A DNA stretch of 64,000 nt from Paenibacillus sp. JQZ6Y-1 (GTDB lineage: Bacteria > Bacillota > Bacilli > Paenibacillales > Paenibacillaceae), in NCBI RefSeq assembly GCF_040719145.1, contig NZ_JBFDUZ010000001.1, forward strand, positions 186,001-250,000, in the 5' to 3' direction. Position numbers and translations under genes: made by a program. The notes below the pieces were generated by a model. It was given only the letters and a program-made list of their open reading frames with translations, had not been told where the DNA came from and did no database searches. Shown here piece after piece: positions 1-9,487 of this stretch. The first letter of the stretch is position 1, and each line of letters begins with the position of its first letter.

Positions 1-416
1 CAATGGACCAGATTGACTATGACAGCATCTCAGTCGATGTGGGAACACGCGGCAATCCGGGTCCGGTGGAATATCGCGGCGTCGATACCCGTACCGGACA
101 GGATATTTTCAGCAAAGGCCCGATTGCCAAGGGAACGAACAATATGGGTGAGTTTCTAGCGATTGTCCATGCGCTCGCTTATTTGAAAAAGCAGGGCAGT
201 AACAAGACTGTATACAGCGACTCGGCAACGGCAATCAAATGGGTCAAGCAGAAGCAGGCAGCGTCCACGCTTGTACGCGACGCGTCCACTGCCGAGATTT
301 GGGATCTAGTGGATCGCGCTGAGCACTGGCTGCGTACGAACAGCTACAGCAATAAGCTTCTGAAATGGGAAACGCGCAGCTGGGGCGAAGTGAAGGCGGA
401 TTACGGACGGAAATAA
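1..416 (+). CDS. rnhA: Ribonuclease H (5' partial)
   Basis: C-terminal RNase H1 catalytic domain, which cleaves the RNA strand of RNA-DNA hybrids. The reading frame is open at the left edge, so the gene starts outside the window. The four acidic metal ligands of RNase H1 can be placed: the Asp in SVDVGTRGNPGP, the Glu in NNMGEF, the Asp in YSDSAT and the Asp in the terminal KADYGRK. Firmicute homologues often carry an N-terminal viroplasmin-like hybrid-binding domain, which here would lie upstream. The ATG at base 3 lies within the domain and is probably not the real start. A hairpin terminator follows. Confidence 0.88.
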   Translation, partial: MDQIDYDSISVDVGTRGNPGPVEYRGVDTRTGQDIFSKGPIAKGTNNMGEFLAIVHALAYLKKQGSNKTVYSDSATAIKWVKQKQAASTLVRDASTAEIWDLVDRAEHWLRTNSYSNKLLKWETRSWGEVKADYGRK

Positions 417-451
417 CGGACGTTCGTTATGGTTCATCAATATAGTCAAAG

Positions 452-509
452 CACAGCAAAAAAGCCAGAGGTCAGGGTATGTTCTCCTGCTTCCGGCTTT
501 TTTGCTGTG
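452..509. terminator. Bidirectional intrinsic terminator
   Basis: A 15-bp inverted repeat (452-466 and 495-509) whose arms carry runs of A and T, so it can end transcripts from both sides. It lies between the convergent RNase H gene and the acidic-protein gene. Confidence 0.85.
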
Positions 510-513
510 TGTC

Positions 514-786
514 TTATTTGGACTGATCCTGATCTTCATGTCGTGCGAGTGAAGTATCTGAACCTTCATCTTCCGGGTCGGCTTGTGGATGCGGACCGGA
601 ATCCTCTTCGTCCGCTACATCTTGATGCAGCGGCTGATCCAGCCGTTCGGGTTGGATTACGGCCAGCTCCGCATCGCGCGGCAGTTCGGTTTCCAACTCC
701 TCGTCGACCGACTGGGCATCCTCATCATCCAGAAGTGTGTCCTTGGTTTTCCAGAACACATCGTCATAGTGCTGTTTGTCTGCCAT
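514..786 (-). CDS. Small acidic protein of unknown function
   Basis: 90 residues, soluble and very rich in Asp and Glu, with no hydrophobic segment and no catalytic motif that I recognise. The start is supported by an AAGGAG ribosome binding site about 8 nt upstream on the minus strand. The gene stands alone, converges on the RNase H gene and shares its terminator. The composition resembles small acidic proteins common in Bacillales genomes, but I cannot assign a role. The 5' side faces a 386-bp gap leading to the histidine kinase gene. Confidence 0.6.
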   Translation of the reverse strand: MADKQHYDDVFWKTKDTLLDDEDAQSVDEELETELPRDAELAVIQPERLDQPLHQDVADEEDSGPHPQADPEDEGSDTSLARHEDQDQSK

Positions 787-1173
787 GCTGCTCAGCTCCT
801 TACTTACATTTTGGGAAATGAAACTCGTTCCCCTTAGTGGAGGTTACCCGTGATCCATGCCCGCCAAACATCCCATGAATCTATGGATGCGCCTGCGGGA
901 TGTGAACCGCAATGGGAATCGGAGATACGTGATCCTCATATCCCATTGTAAATTACCAGAGACAGGAATTTAATGGTGTTACTGCAAGGTAGGAAGAAGT
1001 ATAATAGAATTTGTGGATTCAGCATGAATTTCCCAGTTATATGTACATATGTGGATGACAGCAAGACTTTACATGTACCCTGATACATGCTATTGGGGTG
1101 CGCAGATACCGCTACGAAGCGAAAGGAATGTCCCGCCGCCTGTGGACATTTCCACTCCCAATTGAGGTGCTCT
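787..1173. other. Intergenic gap before the kinase gene
   Basis: No convincing gene. A TATAAT hexamer at 1000-1005 could be a -10 for the kinase gene, but no good -35 is spaced 17 bp upstream. Short complementary repeats just before the kinase start are too weak to call. Nothing else is seen. Confidence 0.35.
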
Positions 1174-3066
1174 ATGAAGATCATGCCTAAAGCTTTTGTT
1201 ATATTTCTATTATTCGTCATCGTGGTGCTACTAGCGTTCTCCTTATCTGCCAATATGCGCGAGGATCAGCGCTTCCAGCGGATTGACTACTGGCAGGTGC
1301 GCTGGCAAGCGCAAAATACATTCACATCCAAACCGTGGAATGATGATCAGAACAGCTATTGGACCTCATCGCAATTAATGAAGGATGGCAAGCCGGTGAA
1401 CAGCTCATCTGCTTGGATTCGCATTCCACTGCCGGAGCTGAACTGGAATACATCCGGCTTGTTGATTCGGGAATTACAGGGCAAGCATGTCATCGTCTAT
1501 TTGGATGACAACAAAATTTACGAATCTCGGCGCGGCTATGCGTATGAACAGAATCAATTGCTGCTGCCGCTTACGCGCGACGATTCGTTCAAAATGGTCT
1601 ACATCTGGGTCGAATCAGCACGCGAGAAGATTGGGCTGACTAACGGCATTCTGATCGGCGATTACCAAGACATTCTGACTACCTACGTAAGCTCCGACCT
1701 GATGGATGTGGTAATTGGGTTCTCATTTGTACTGGTCGCGCTCATTATGGCGTTCTGTTCCTTTTTCCTCGAAGGGCAGGCAAGGCGGATGTGGCTCAGT
1801 CTCTGTATTGTGATTTTGGCGCTGGGTGTGCTAGTGGTTACCTATTCGCCGTTTCTATTTACGTTTTATCCATTCGGTGATCGGGTGTATGCACTGCTGT
1901 TCGATATTAGCTTGTTTGTACTGGTACCGGCATTTTATGAGTTTTTTGAAAATGTATTCGGCAGAGGGTACAACAATCTTATCCATCGTATGAAAAAGGT
2001 GCAGTACATCTATTCCATTCTCTGTCTGTTAGCACTGATTGGCAATACGCTTACCCATGATCGGTATTTCAAAATCTATTACGTGATGACCGTGCTGATC
2101 TTTGGCGTATTTATTCTGGTTGGACTGATTACTTTCCTGATCATGACGCTGCGATTTGCCAGACAAAAAAATCGAGCGGCGCAGATTTTTGCCGCAGGTT
2201 TCTCGACCTTTGCCTTGATTACTGGGTTTGAACTGATCTGGTATTATGTGCAGGATGGCGATTATAAACTTGTCCTGTGGAAATGGGGCGTTATCTTCTT
2301 CGTCATTTCGCTGATTGCGATTATGGGACGCGTCTTCGCTGAAAATCGGCGGCAGGCGATTGAATACTCGCGCCAACTGGAGCTGTTCAACAATGAATTG
2401 CAGCGCTCGGAGAAGATGGATATTATCAGCGAATTGGCAGCTTCGGTCGCGCATGAAGTACGCAATCCGCTTCAAGTGACGCGTGGATTTTTGCAGTTGA
2501 CGCAGATGAATACGGACGATAAGGGACGTCAGCATCTGAAAATGGCGCTGGATGAGCTGGATCGTGCTGCTGGTATCATTACCGACTTCCTGACCTTTGC
2601 TAAGCCGCAATTTGATCAGGAGGATATGCTAGATCTTAGCCAAGAGTTCACGAATATCGAAAATATTATGCAGCCGCTCGCCAGCTTGCAAGGTGGAACA
2701 CTGGTCATTGATGTGCCAGAGCAGTTATACATTCGCGGCAACTCGTCCAAATTCAAGCAAGCGTGCATCAATATTATTAAAAATAGTATCGAGGCGCTAC
2801 GCAAAGACGGCAATGTGACGATTCAGGCACGGCGCTGGGAAGATAGCATTTGCATCTATATTCGTGACAATGGTGCAGGGATGGATGAACAGGAACTGGC
2901 GCGTCTGGGCGAGCCTTATTTTTCTAATAAAACCAAGGGTACAGGGCTGGGATTAATGGTCACCTTCCGTATCATCGAAGCGATGGACGGACAATTGGAA
3001 TTTCATAGCAAAAAAGGGGAAGGAACCGAAGCCGTACTTACCTTTCCGCTAGTCAAGCCTGTATAA
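1174..3066 (+). CDS. 7TM-type sensor histidine kinase
   Basis: 630 residues from the ATG at 1174, which has GAGGTG close upstream; an in-frame ATG at 1087 lacks a site. The order is one N-terminal membrane helix (about 5-24), an extracellular region to about 185, a block of roughly seven hydrophobic helices to about 400 (7TMR-DISM-like), then the kinase core. The phospho-acceptor is His427 in VAHEVRNPLQ, with an N box near 533 (NIIKNSIEAL), DNGAGM near 565 and GTGLGL near 590. No response regulator is adjacent, so the partner is unknown. The carbohydrate importer begins 218 bp downstream, so a sensing role for that region is possible but unproved. Confidence 0.88.
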   Translation: MKIMPKAFVIFLLFVIVVLLAFSLSANMREDQRFQRIDYWQVRWQAQNTFTSKPWNDDQNSYWTSSQLMKDGKPVNSSSAWIRIPLPELNWNTSGLLIRELQGKHVIVYLDDNKIYESRRGYAYEQNQLLLPLTRDDSFKMVYIWVESAREKIGLTNGILIGDYQDILTTYVSSDLMDVVIGFSFVLVALIMAFCSFFLEGQARRMWLSLCIVILALGVLVVTYSPFLFTFYPFGDRVYALLFDISLFVLVPAFYEFFENVFGRGYNNLIHRMKKVQYIYSILCLLALIGNTLTHDRYFKIYYVMTVLIFGVFILVGLITFLIMTLRFARQKNRAAQIFAAGFSTFALITGFELIWYYVQDGDYKLVLWKWGVIFFVISLIAIMGRVFAENRRQAIEYSRQLELFNNELQRSEKMDIISELAASVAHEVRNPLQVTRGFLQLTQMNTDDKGRQHLKMALDELDRAAGIITDFLTFAKPQFDQEDMLDLSQEFTNIENIMQPLASLQGGTLVIDVPEQLYIRGNSSKFKQACINIIKNSIEALRKDGNVTIQARRWEDSICIYIRDNGAGMDEQELARLGEPYFSNKTKGTGLGLMVTFRIIEAMDGQLEFHSKKGEGTEAVLTFPLVKPV

Positions 3067-3180
3067 AACAGGCGGCTGGCGGTAAGGAAGCACGGTTTTT
3101 TGATAAGCAAAAAAAGAATACGGAACAAATATAGCAGAATCGTAAAAGGGAATAGCAGAATAGTGAAATACCAATCTTTT

Positions 3181-3194
3181 AGAAAACGCTTACA
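3181..3194 (-). promoter_or_regulatory. cre-like catabolite control site
   Basis: On the minus strand the 14-mer matches the Bacillus cre consensus TGWAANCGNTNWCA at 13 of 14 positions (last base T). It lies about 90 bp upstream of the first importer operon, as expected for CcpA-type control. LacI-family operators have the same core, so another regulator could own it. Confidence 0.5.
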
Positions 3195-3284
3195 ATAAAA
3201 GGGTAAAGGTTAAGATGTCCGCCGGAGCCGTAAAGGTTCGGTTTTCGGCATTCGTATCAACGAAGCACAAAGGAGGAATGTTCA

Positions 3285-4238
3285 TTGGATACCGCCAAGT
3301 CGATCCCTGCCGTACGTGTCAAAAGCTCCCGTCGCAAAAAGTTTAAAAACAGCCGCGTACTCCTGCTGATGTGCTTGCCGGCCATTGTGTTTTTCTGCGT
3401 TTTTGCGTATTTGCCAATGCCGGGTCTGTATCTGGCGTTCGTCAAGTACAACTACACCGATGGTATTTTCGGAAGTCCATTTGTCGGCTGGGACAATTTT
3501 AAGTTTCTGGTCATGACTGGTGATTTATGGAGACTGACGTTCAATACGGTGGCGTACAATATCGCCTTTATTCTGATCGGGAATGTGGCACAGATTACGG
3601 TCGCGATTCTGCTGAATGAAATCCGTAAAAAATGGTTCAAAAAAGTAACCCAGACGCTGATGTTCCTGCCATACTTTATCTCGGCGGTACTGGTCGGGCT
3701 GCTGGCTTATAACATCTTGAGCTATGATTACGGTCTGCTCAATCATGTGTTGGCAGGGCTGGGATTGAATCCAGTTAAAGCCTATTCGGAACCAACGCTG
3801 TGGCCGTTTATTATCGTGCTTACGTATTTATGGCAGACAACGGGCTATGGCTCGATTGTATATTTTGCCGCCATTATGGGATTGGACAGCGAAATTGTGG
3901 AAGCGGCGGAGATTGATGGTGCCAATGCGTTTCAGCGCATTATCCATATCGTGATTCCGTGGCTGAAACCAACATTTATCATTTTGCTGCTGTTCTCGCT
4001 GGGTGGCATTCTCAAAGGTAACTTCGGTCTATTCTATAACCTAGTCGGTGCGAATAACACGGCATTGTATGCTAGTACGGATATTATTGAAACGTATGTA
4101 TTCCGCTCTTTGATGACGAACTTCAACTTCTCGATGGGTAGCGCAGTCAGCCTGTATCAATCGATCTTCGGCTTTGTAGTCGTACTGACAGCTAACTGGG
4201 TGATCAAAAAAGTCTCGCCTGAAAATTCACTGTTCTAG
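3285..4238 (+). CDS. ABC sugar importer permease (LplB type)
   Basis: 317 residues with about six membrane helices and a cytoplasmic EAA-type loop around residues 205-225 (EAAEIDGANAFQ) that docks on the ATPase. This is the first permease of a CUT1-like importer. The start is TTG, fixed by AGGAGG 8 nt upstream. The next gene's ribosome binding site overlaps this stop codon, so the permeases are translationally linked. No ATPase gene is present in the operon; importers of this subfamily usually use a shared MsmX-type ATPase encoded elsewhere. The substrate is not evident; oligosaccharides are typical. Confidence 0.9.
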   Translation: MDTAKSIPAVRVKSSRRKKFKNSRVLLLMCLPAIVFFCVFAYLPMPGLYLAFVKYNYTDGIFGSPFVGWDNFKFLVMTGDLWRLTFNTVAYNIAFILIGNVAQITVAILLNEIRKKWFKKVTQTLMFLPYFISAVLVGLLAYNILSYDYGLLNHVLAGLGLNPVKAYSEPTLWPFIIVLTYLWQTTGYGSIVYFAAIMGLDSEIVEAAEIDGANAFQRIIHIVIPWLKPTFIILLLFSLGGILKGNFGLFYNLVGANNTALYASTDIIETYVFRSLMTNFNFSMGSAVSLYQSIFGFVVVLTANWVIKKVSPENSLF

Positions 4239-4250
4239 GAGGTCGCCGAT

Positions 4251-5192
4251 ATGGACATCAATCCCAAAGTTAACGTTATTGGAGGTAATGCTCCACGTCC
4301 GGCGCGCATCCGCCGGGATTTGAGTGAGACGATTGTAAGCTGGGTCGGTTATGTTGTGATTGCTGTGTTCGCTATTGCATGTCTGCTGCCGTTTCTGCTG
4401 ATTTTAGGCACATCGTTTACAAGTGAGGCAGCGGTGAAGCAGTATGGCTTTAACATTTGGCCGCATGAATTCAGTACCTTTGCTTACCGGATCGTATTCG
4501 AGAATCCGAAGCTAATTATCGGCTCCTATCTTGTAACGATGGGCATTACGATTGTCGGTACAGCGGTTGGTCTGTTTATCGTAGCGATGACAGGCTATGC
4601 ACTGCAACGACCGGATTTTCAGTATCGGAATAAGATTTCGTTTTTTATCTACTTCACCACGCTGTTCTCTGGTGGTCTGGTACCATTCTATCTGCTGATT
4701 ACGCAGTATTTGGAGCTGAAGGATAACTATCTGGCAGTGCTGCTGCCGGGTTTGCTCAGTCCATTCTTGATCATTATGATGAAAAGCTTTGTTCGCTCCA
4801 TTCCACACGCGATTACCGAATCTGCCAAGATTGATGGTGCAGGCGACTTTACGATTTTCCTGCGGCTAATTCTGCCGATGTCGACGCCAGCGTTGGCGAC
4901 GATTGGATTGTTTATCGCACTGGGATATTGGAACGAATGGTATAATGCGATGCTGTTCCTATCGCCAGATATGGATTATCGTCCGCTTCAGCTATTTTTG
5001 TACAATGTGGTAACAAGTGCTGACTTTATCCGCAACTCGGCGGCATCGTCCAATGTATCCATGAGCGATGTACCGCTAGAAACGATGAAGATGGCAACCG
5101 CTGTTGTAGCGACGGGTCCGGTCATTCTGTTCTATCCGTTCGTACAGCGTTATTTTATTAAAGGAATCACAGTTGGCGCGGTCAAAGGCTGA
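4251..5192 (+). CDS. ABC sugar importer permease (LplC/YtcP type)
   Basis: 313 residues, about six membrane helices, EAA-like loop near residues 192-212 (SAKIDGAGDF). It is the second permease of the importer and pairs with the preceding gene. AGGAGGT spans the upstream stop, 7-8 nt before the ATG. The C terminus ends in the KGITVGAVKG type of tail seen in this family. It is followed after 64 bp by the binding-protein gene. Confidence 0.9.
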   Translation: MDINPKVNVIGGNAPRPARIRRDLSETIVSWVGYVVIAVFAIACLLPFLLILGTSFTSEAAVKQYGFNIWPHEFSTFAYRIVFENPKLIIGSYLVTMGITIVGTAVGLFIVAMTGYALQRPDFQYRNKISFFIYFTTLFSGGLVPFYLLITQYLELKDNYLAVLLPGLLSPFLIIMMKSFVRSIPHAITESAKIDGAGDFTIFLRLILPMSTPALATIGLFIALGYWNEWYNAMLFLSPDMDYRPLQLFLYNVVTSADFIRNSAASSNVSMSDVPLETMKMATAVVATGPVILFYPFVQRYFIKGITVGAVKG

Positions 5193-5256
5193 ATCAAGCT
5201 GCGGCAGGCTCTAACAGGTTCATATTCTGCTACCTATCTCAAGAGGGGGAACGTAT

Positions 5257-6804
5257 ATGTGGAAATTCCGTAAGCTGATCTCGGCATTGCTGATCACTGT
5301 GATCGTATTATCGCTCGCTGCCTGTGGCGGCAGCAAATCAGGCGCAGGAGACGACAAATCGCAGTTTGTTACCGTCACCTTCGTTGCACTGGGCGACAAG
5401 CCGAAGAACGGGCAATTTGAAAAGGTTATGGAAAAAGTCAATGCGATTATGAAGCAAAAGATCAATGCCGAGGTACAGTGGAAATGGGTAGAATGGGCAG
5501 ATTGGCAAACCAAATACAATCTGCTGCTCGCATCCGGTGAACCGGTCGATCTGATCACCATCGGTACAGACTGGCTAGATACATGGTCCAATGCGCAGCG
5601 TGGTGCATTTATGCCACTGGATGATCTGCTGCCCAAATATGCACCGGAAACATGGAAATCGATTCCAGCAGAAGATTGGGCTCAAAGCAAATATAATGGC
5701 AAAATCGTTCTGATTCCTGAAAACGATTACACGCAATGGATCAACCACGGATTTTTCTATCGTGGCGATTGGGCGAAACAAGCAGGCATCACTGAGCCAA
5801 TCAAAGACTGGGATACGATTGGCAAATACCTGCAATGGATCAAAGATAACAAGCCGGGTGTCATTCCATGGGATGCACAATCCAGCACCAGTACCTTTGG
5901 CGGCTGGGTACAATCGCACACCAACTATCTGGAATTGCCAATCTCGACTGGTTATCTGCCAGTATTCAACACCAAATCCTACGATGATCGTTACACCGCT
6001 GTCAGCCCGGTATTTGACGATACCTTCCTTGATTTTGCCAAAACGATGAAAGACTGGGCAGACAAAGGATACTGGCGCGAGGATGTACTGAATAACAAAA
6101 ACGATACCCGTATTGCACTGCAAGCTGGACAAACCGGTATGGATCAGCATCATACCCAAACGTTCTCCGGTCTGCGTGTACAGATGGATGAGAAGCAACC
6201 GGGTTCAGAGCTGCAAATGTTCCCATTCTCCCGTACAAGCGGCAACTTGCTGGAAATGCCAATCACACACGGCGGCGTATCCATCGGTGCGCATAGCAAA
6301 AATCCAGAGCGTGCGCTGATGGCATACGATCTGATGCGCAATGACAAAGAAATCTATCAACTGATCAACTACGGTATGGAAGGCGTACAATACGAGATCA
6401 AAGACGGCAAACGTACACTGCCTGCTGGCTACAACGAAACCAATGATGCGTTCTACTCTGACTTCTGGGCAGGTCGTGTCGATAAAAATGAAATTCCAAG
6501 CGATACTACATGGGATAAAATCGATACCCTGTACAGCGAATATGACAAAATCAAAAAGCCATATCCATATGGACAATTCGTATTTGATAAAACGGCTGTG
6601 GAATCCGAGCTGACTGCCATTTCACAGGTGACAGCAGAGATGGGTCCAGCGATCACCTATGGTAAAGCTGGTGATCCAACACAGGCGGTACAAGACTTCC
6701 GCGACAAGCTGAAAGTAGCGGGCTACGACAAAGTGATGGCGGAATTGCAGCGCCAGCTGGATGCGTACAAAACCCAGCAGGATCAAGCGCCAGCTGCCAA
6801 GTAA
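5257..6804 (+). CDS. Extracellular solute-binding lipoprotein
   Basis: 515 residues. The N terminus is a lipoprotein signal with lipobox LAAC followed by a Gly/Ser linker, so the mature protein is anchored outside the membrane. The large family-1-like binding fold matches LplA/YtcQ-type proteins, which deliver oligosaccharides to two-permease importers. The operon order permease-permease-binding protein is usual for this subfamily. AGAGGGGG lies upstream of the start. A strong terminator follows, closing the operon. The substrate is not deducible from sequence. Confidence 0.9.
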   Translation: MWKFRKLISALLITVIVLSLAACGGSKSGAGDDKSQFVTVTFVALGDKPKNGQFEKVMEKVNAIMKQKINAEVQWKWVEWADWQTKYNLLLASGEPVDLITIGTDWLDTWSNAQRGAFMPLDDLLPKYAPETWKSIPAEDWAQSKYNGKIVLIPENDYTQWINHGFFYRGDWAKQAGITEPIKDWDTIGKYLQWIKDNKPGVIPWDAQSSTSTFGGWVQSHTNYLELPISTGYLPVFNTKSYDDRYTAVSPVFDDTFLDFAKTMKDWADKGYWREDVLNNKNDTRIALQAGQTGMDQHHTQTFSGLRVQMDEKQPGSELQMFPFSRTSGNLLEMPITHGGVSIGAHSKNPERALMAYDLMRNDKEIYQLINYGMEGVQYEIKDGKRTLPAGYNETNDAFYSDFWAGRVDKNEIPSDTTWDKIDTLYSEYDKIKKPYPYGQFVFDKTAVESELTAISQVTAEMGPAITYGKAGDPTQAVQDFRDKLKVAGYDKVMAELQRQLDAYKTQQDQAPAAK

Positions 6805-6833
6805 ATGTTCCCTACCATTCCAACACATGAATA

Positions 6834-6901
6834 AGCCAAACGCCTTGCGCGCCGATATACGGACCAGATCCGTATCGGAGCAGCAGGGCGTTTGGCTTTT
6901 T
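6834..6901 (+). terminator. Intrinsic terminator of first importer operon
   Basis: A 10-bp outer stem (6834-6843 with 6888-6897) encloses a second complementary pair around a short loop and is followed by TTTTTA. It also separates the operon from the convergent LacI gene. Confidence 0.85.
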
Positions 6902-7018
6902 AGCGTGCGTATCTGTAGGTTTGCGTGTGCAGTGGGCAACCCGCCTTCTTTCTAGGACAAGTTGGCATGACAGATGTATCTGACCTTTTGCTGTATAGAT
7001 GGATGTGACCCCTTACGG

Positions 7019-8086
7019 TCAAGACGGCGAAGCTAAGCCTGCCGATTGGTTACGTGCTGGAGCGGAGTCGCGAACAAGCACCTTCGTCTGCATATGCGCC
7101 GTATAATACGGCTGCTGTGGATGACGGATGCGAGAGAGCAGCATTTCTGCCGCACGCACACCCATATCACTGCTGAAAATATGAACCGTAGTCAGATGCG
7201 GCTCCACGATACGCGATTCGGTTGCATCATCGAACCCTGTGATAGCTACATCATGCGGTAGTGATAAGCCGCGCGCCTTGAGCGCCTTCATCAGCCGTAC
7301 AGCGATAAAATCATTGGCACATACAAATGCCTGCGGCCATCGGTCCAGCTGCTCTAGTCGTTGCTCCATCCAGTCCGTTTCAAAAATAAAATATTGATCA
7401 TCATCCATAATGCACAGCTCCGCGTCAAAGGCGATGTCCTGCTCTAGCAGCGCACGGCGATACCCAAGCCAGCGCTCGTGGAAGCTTTTACAGTGATGAC
7501 GGTCGCCTACAAAGCCAATGCTTGCATAGCCGCTGTCCAGCAGCTGACGTGTCAGTTGATAGATGCTGTGTTCGTTTTCCATCAACAATACATCTGCTTG
7601 GAAGCTGGAATAATCCGTTTCGGCGGCACAGTCGATAAAGATCGCTGGAATGCCGAGACGAGTAATCATTTCGCTGTAAGCGGCATCAAAAAGCTCGATA
7701 CATACAATACCGTCAACAGCGTTACTATCAAAATTATTCGGTAGCTTACCTGCATCTCGCTCATCGCTACGAATGATATGAATCGACAGATTATAGCCTT
7801 CGGCACTAATGCGCTTTTCTAGACCGCTGATCAGCGCGGAGCCAAAGTGCGATGTGTTCGGCATATTGGTCGTTAGCAATGCAATATTTCCTGTTTTGCG
7901 TGGCAGCAGATTATCCGTTTCCATATAGGCAAATTGCTTGTATTTCAGCTCAATCGCTTTTTGAATAACCTTTTGCCGCGTTTCGGCGGGGATGGCTGCA
8001 TTATCGTTAAGTGCTTTAGAGGCGGTATTGCGTGAAATGCCGAGCGCATCGGCAATATGCTGAATGGTTATTTTTTCTCGGGTCAT
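7019..8086 (-). CDS. LacI-family transcriptional regulator
   Basis: 355 residues. The N-terminal helix-turn-helix (about 5-30, ITIQHIADALGISRNTASKA) and hinge are followed by a periplasmic-binding-protein-like sugar domain. It is divergent from the second importer and fructan-hydrolase operon, so it is the likely local repressor of that operon. The ATG at 8086 has AAAGGTGG about 8 nt upstream on the minus strand. The effector is probably a fructan-derived sugar; this is inference from context only. Confidence 0.9.
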   Translation of the reverse strand: MTREKITIQHIADALGISRNTASKALNDNAAIPAETRQKVIQKAIELKYKQFAYMETDNLLPRKTGNIALLTTNMPNTSHFGSALISGLEKRISAEGYNLSIHIIRSDERDAGKLPNNFDSNAVDGIVCIELFDAAYSEMITRLGIPAIFIDCAAETDYSSFQADVLLMENEHSIYQLTRQLLDSGYASIGFVGDRHHCKSFHERWLGYRRALLEQDIAFDAELCIMDDDQYFIFETDWMEQRLEQLDRWPQAFVCANDFIAVRLMKALKARGLSLPHDVAITGFDDATESRIVEPHLTTVHIFSSDMGVRAAEMLLSRIRHPQQPYYTAHMQTKVLVRDSAPARNQSAGLASPS

Positions 8087-8276
8087 GGTCCGTATCCACC
8101 TTTGTCTGGTTAGGTTGGGAAAGCAGGGATGAGGCTATTCCGCTCATAGGATTACATAGTTTGAATATAAAGCAGTTCATCTTCAAAAGCAATTGCTGAT
8201 GCACAAATGTAAACAATTATTGTGCAAATGTTTATATTATAAATGTTTCTTTGTCTCTCTATTTTTACATTTTATA

Positions 8277-8305
8277 TTGACATATGAACAATTACTTTGT
8301 TAAAT
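8277..8305 (+). promoter_or_regulatory. SigA-type promoter for fructan operon
   Basis: A perfect TTGACA at 8277-8282 is 17 bp from TTAAAT at 8300-8305. It points toward the importer gene at 8484 and would give a leader of about 170 nt that contains the cre-like site. Confidence 0.5.
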
Positions 8306-8389
8306 TGTAAATGAAAAAAGCGACAAATGACTGCGGATCATTGCAAAAGTCACGTTACATTCTAGCTGAACATACTGCCAGCACGATTA

Positions 8390-8403
8390 TGTAAGCGATT
8401 ACT
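8390..8403 (+). promoter_or_regulatory. cre/LacI-type operator
   Basis: TGTAAGCGATTACT matches the cre consensus at 13 of 14 positions, and its core GTAANCGNTTAC is palindromic. It lies about 85 bp downstream of the promoter candidate, where it could act as a roadblock for CcpA or for the adjacent LacI protein. Confidence 0.55.
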
Positions 8404-8483
8404 TAAACGTCTGGTTCATCCACCGTTTGCAACAAACATTCGCAACCACCAAGTCATTATTACAAAAGAATGGGGGAATAGGC

Positions 8484-9455
8484 ATGGAAAGCTCCGCCAA
8501 AGCAAGCAAACGGCATACCGGACAAACGCTGCTACACAAGCGCCGTGCAAGTGAGGGGATCTGGGCGCAGCTCAAGAAAAATCGGTTTCTGTATCTGTTG
8601 CTTACACCTGCGCTGCTACTGACGCTGATATTCAAGTACGGACCGATGTACGGCGCAATCATCGCCTTTAAGGATTTTAGTCCGATTCGGGGCATTTGGA
8701 ACAGCGATTGGGTGGGATTCAAGCATTTTGAGAAGTTTTTGACCTCGCCCAATTTTGAAACCATCTTTATGAATACGCTTAAATTAAGCGCGTATGGGCT
8801 AATCTGTGGCTTTCCGATTCCAATTGTGCTGGCGCTCATGCTCAATCAGATTCGCCGCCGTGGGATCAAGAAAAATATTCAACTGTTTCTATACGCACCG
8901 AATTTTGTATCGGTCATCGTGATCGCGGGTATGCTGTTTATTTTCCTCTCGCCGACAGGACCGATCAATCAGCTGATTAGCTGGATTACGGGAACACCGC
9001 TGATGTTTATGACCGATCCTGAATACTTCCGCTGGGTGTACATTTTGTCGGACATCTGGGCGACGGCGGGCTGGGCATCCATTATCTATGTGGCAGCTCT
9101 TGCCAATGTCGATCCTGAGCTGCACAATGCTGCTAGTTTGGATGGAGCAAGCTTGCTGCGACGCATCTGGCATATCGATCTGCCGACGATCAAGCCGATT
9201 ATGGCAATTGTATTCATTCTAGCAGCGGGTGGCATTATGTCCATCGGCTTTGAAAAAGCATATCTGTTGCAAACGTCGATGAACCTGCCGTCATCTGAGA
9301 TCATTGCCACCTATGTATACAAGATCGGTTTGCAATCCGGGGATTACGCCTATTCTGCCGCAGTAGGATTGTTCAACTCACTCATTAATGTGGTACTTCT
9401 AGTCGGCGTGAATCTGATTGTGAAGAAGCTGAACGATAATGAAGGGCTGTATTAA
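8484..9455 (+). CDS. ABC sugar importer permease (LplB type), fructan operon
   Basis: 323 residues from the ATG at 8484, chosen because GGGGGA lies 6 nt upstream; an in-frame codon at 8427 has none. It has about six membrane helices and an EAA-like loop near residues 214-234 (NAASLDGASLLRRI). It is the first gene of a five-gene operon with a second permease, a binding protein and two GH32 enzymes, which points to import of fructan oligosaccharides. No ATPase gene is present, so a shared MsmX-like ATPase is expected. Confidence 0.9.
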   Translation: MESSAKASKRHTGQTLLHKRRASEGIWAQLKKNRFLYLLLTPALLLTLIFKYGPMYGAIIAFKDFSPIRGIWNSDWVGFKHFEKFLTSPNFETIFMNTLKLSAYGLICGFPIPIVLALMLNQIRRRGIKKNIQLFLYAPNFVSVIVIAGMLFIFLSPTGPINQLISWITGTPLMFMTDPEYFRWVYILSDIWATAGWASIIYVAALANVDPELHNAASLDGASLLRRIWHIDLPTIKPIMAIVFILAAGGIMSIGFEKAYLLQTSMNLPSSEIIATYVYKIGLQSGDYAYSAAVGLFNSLINVVLLVGVNLIVKKLNDNEGLY

Positions 9456-9487
9456 GCAGCACATATTCAGGAAAGGATGGAATCCAT

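Larger units (their letters stand above)
8087..8483. other. Divergent regulatory region, LacI gene / importer operon
   Basis: A 397-bp AT-rich intergenic region. It holds a rightward promoter candidate at 8277-8305 and a cre/LacI-type site at 8390-8403, which lies between the promoter and the importer start. No coding ORF is supported here. Confidence 0.55.

Noticed and set aside
429-837. Plus-strand ORFs opposite the small acidic protein gene
   Set aside because: Shadow frames; the minus-strand frame has the ribosome site and a biased acidic composition.
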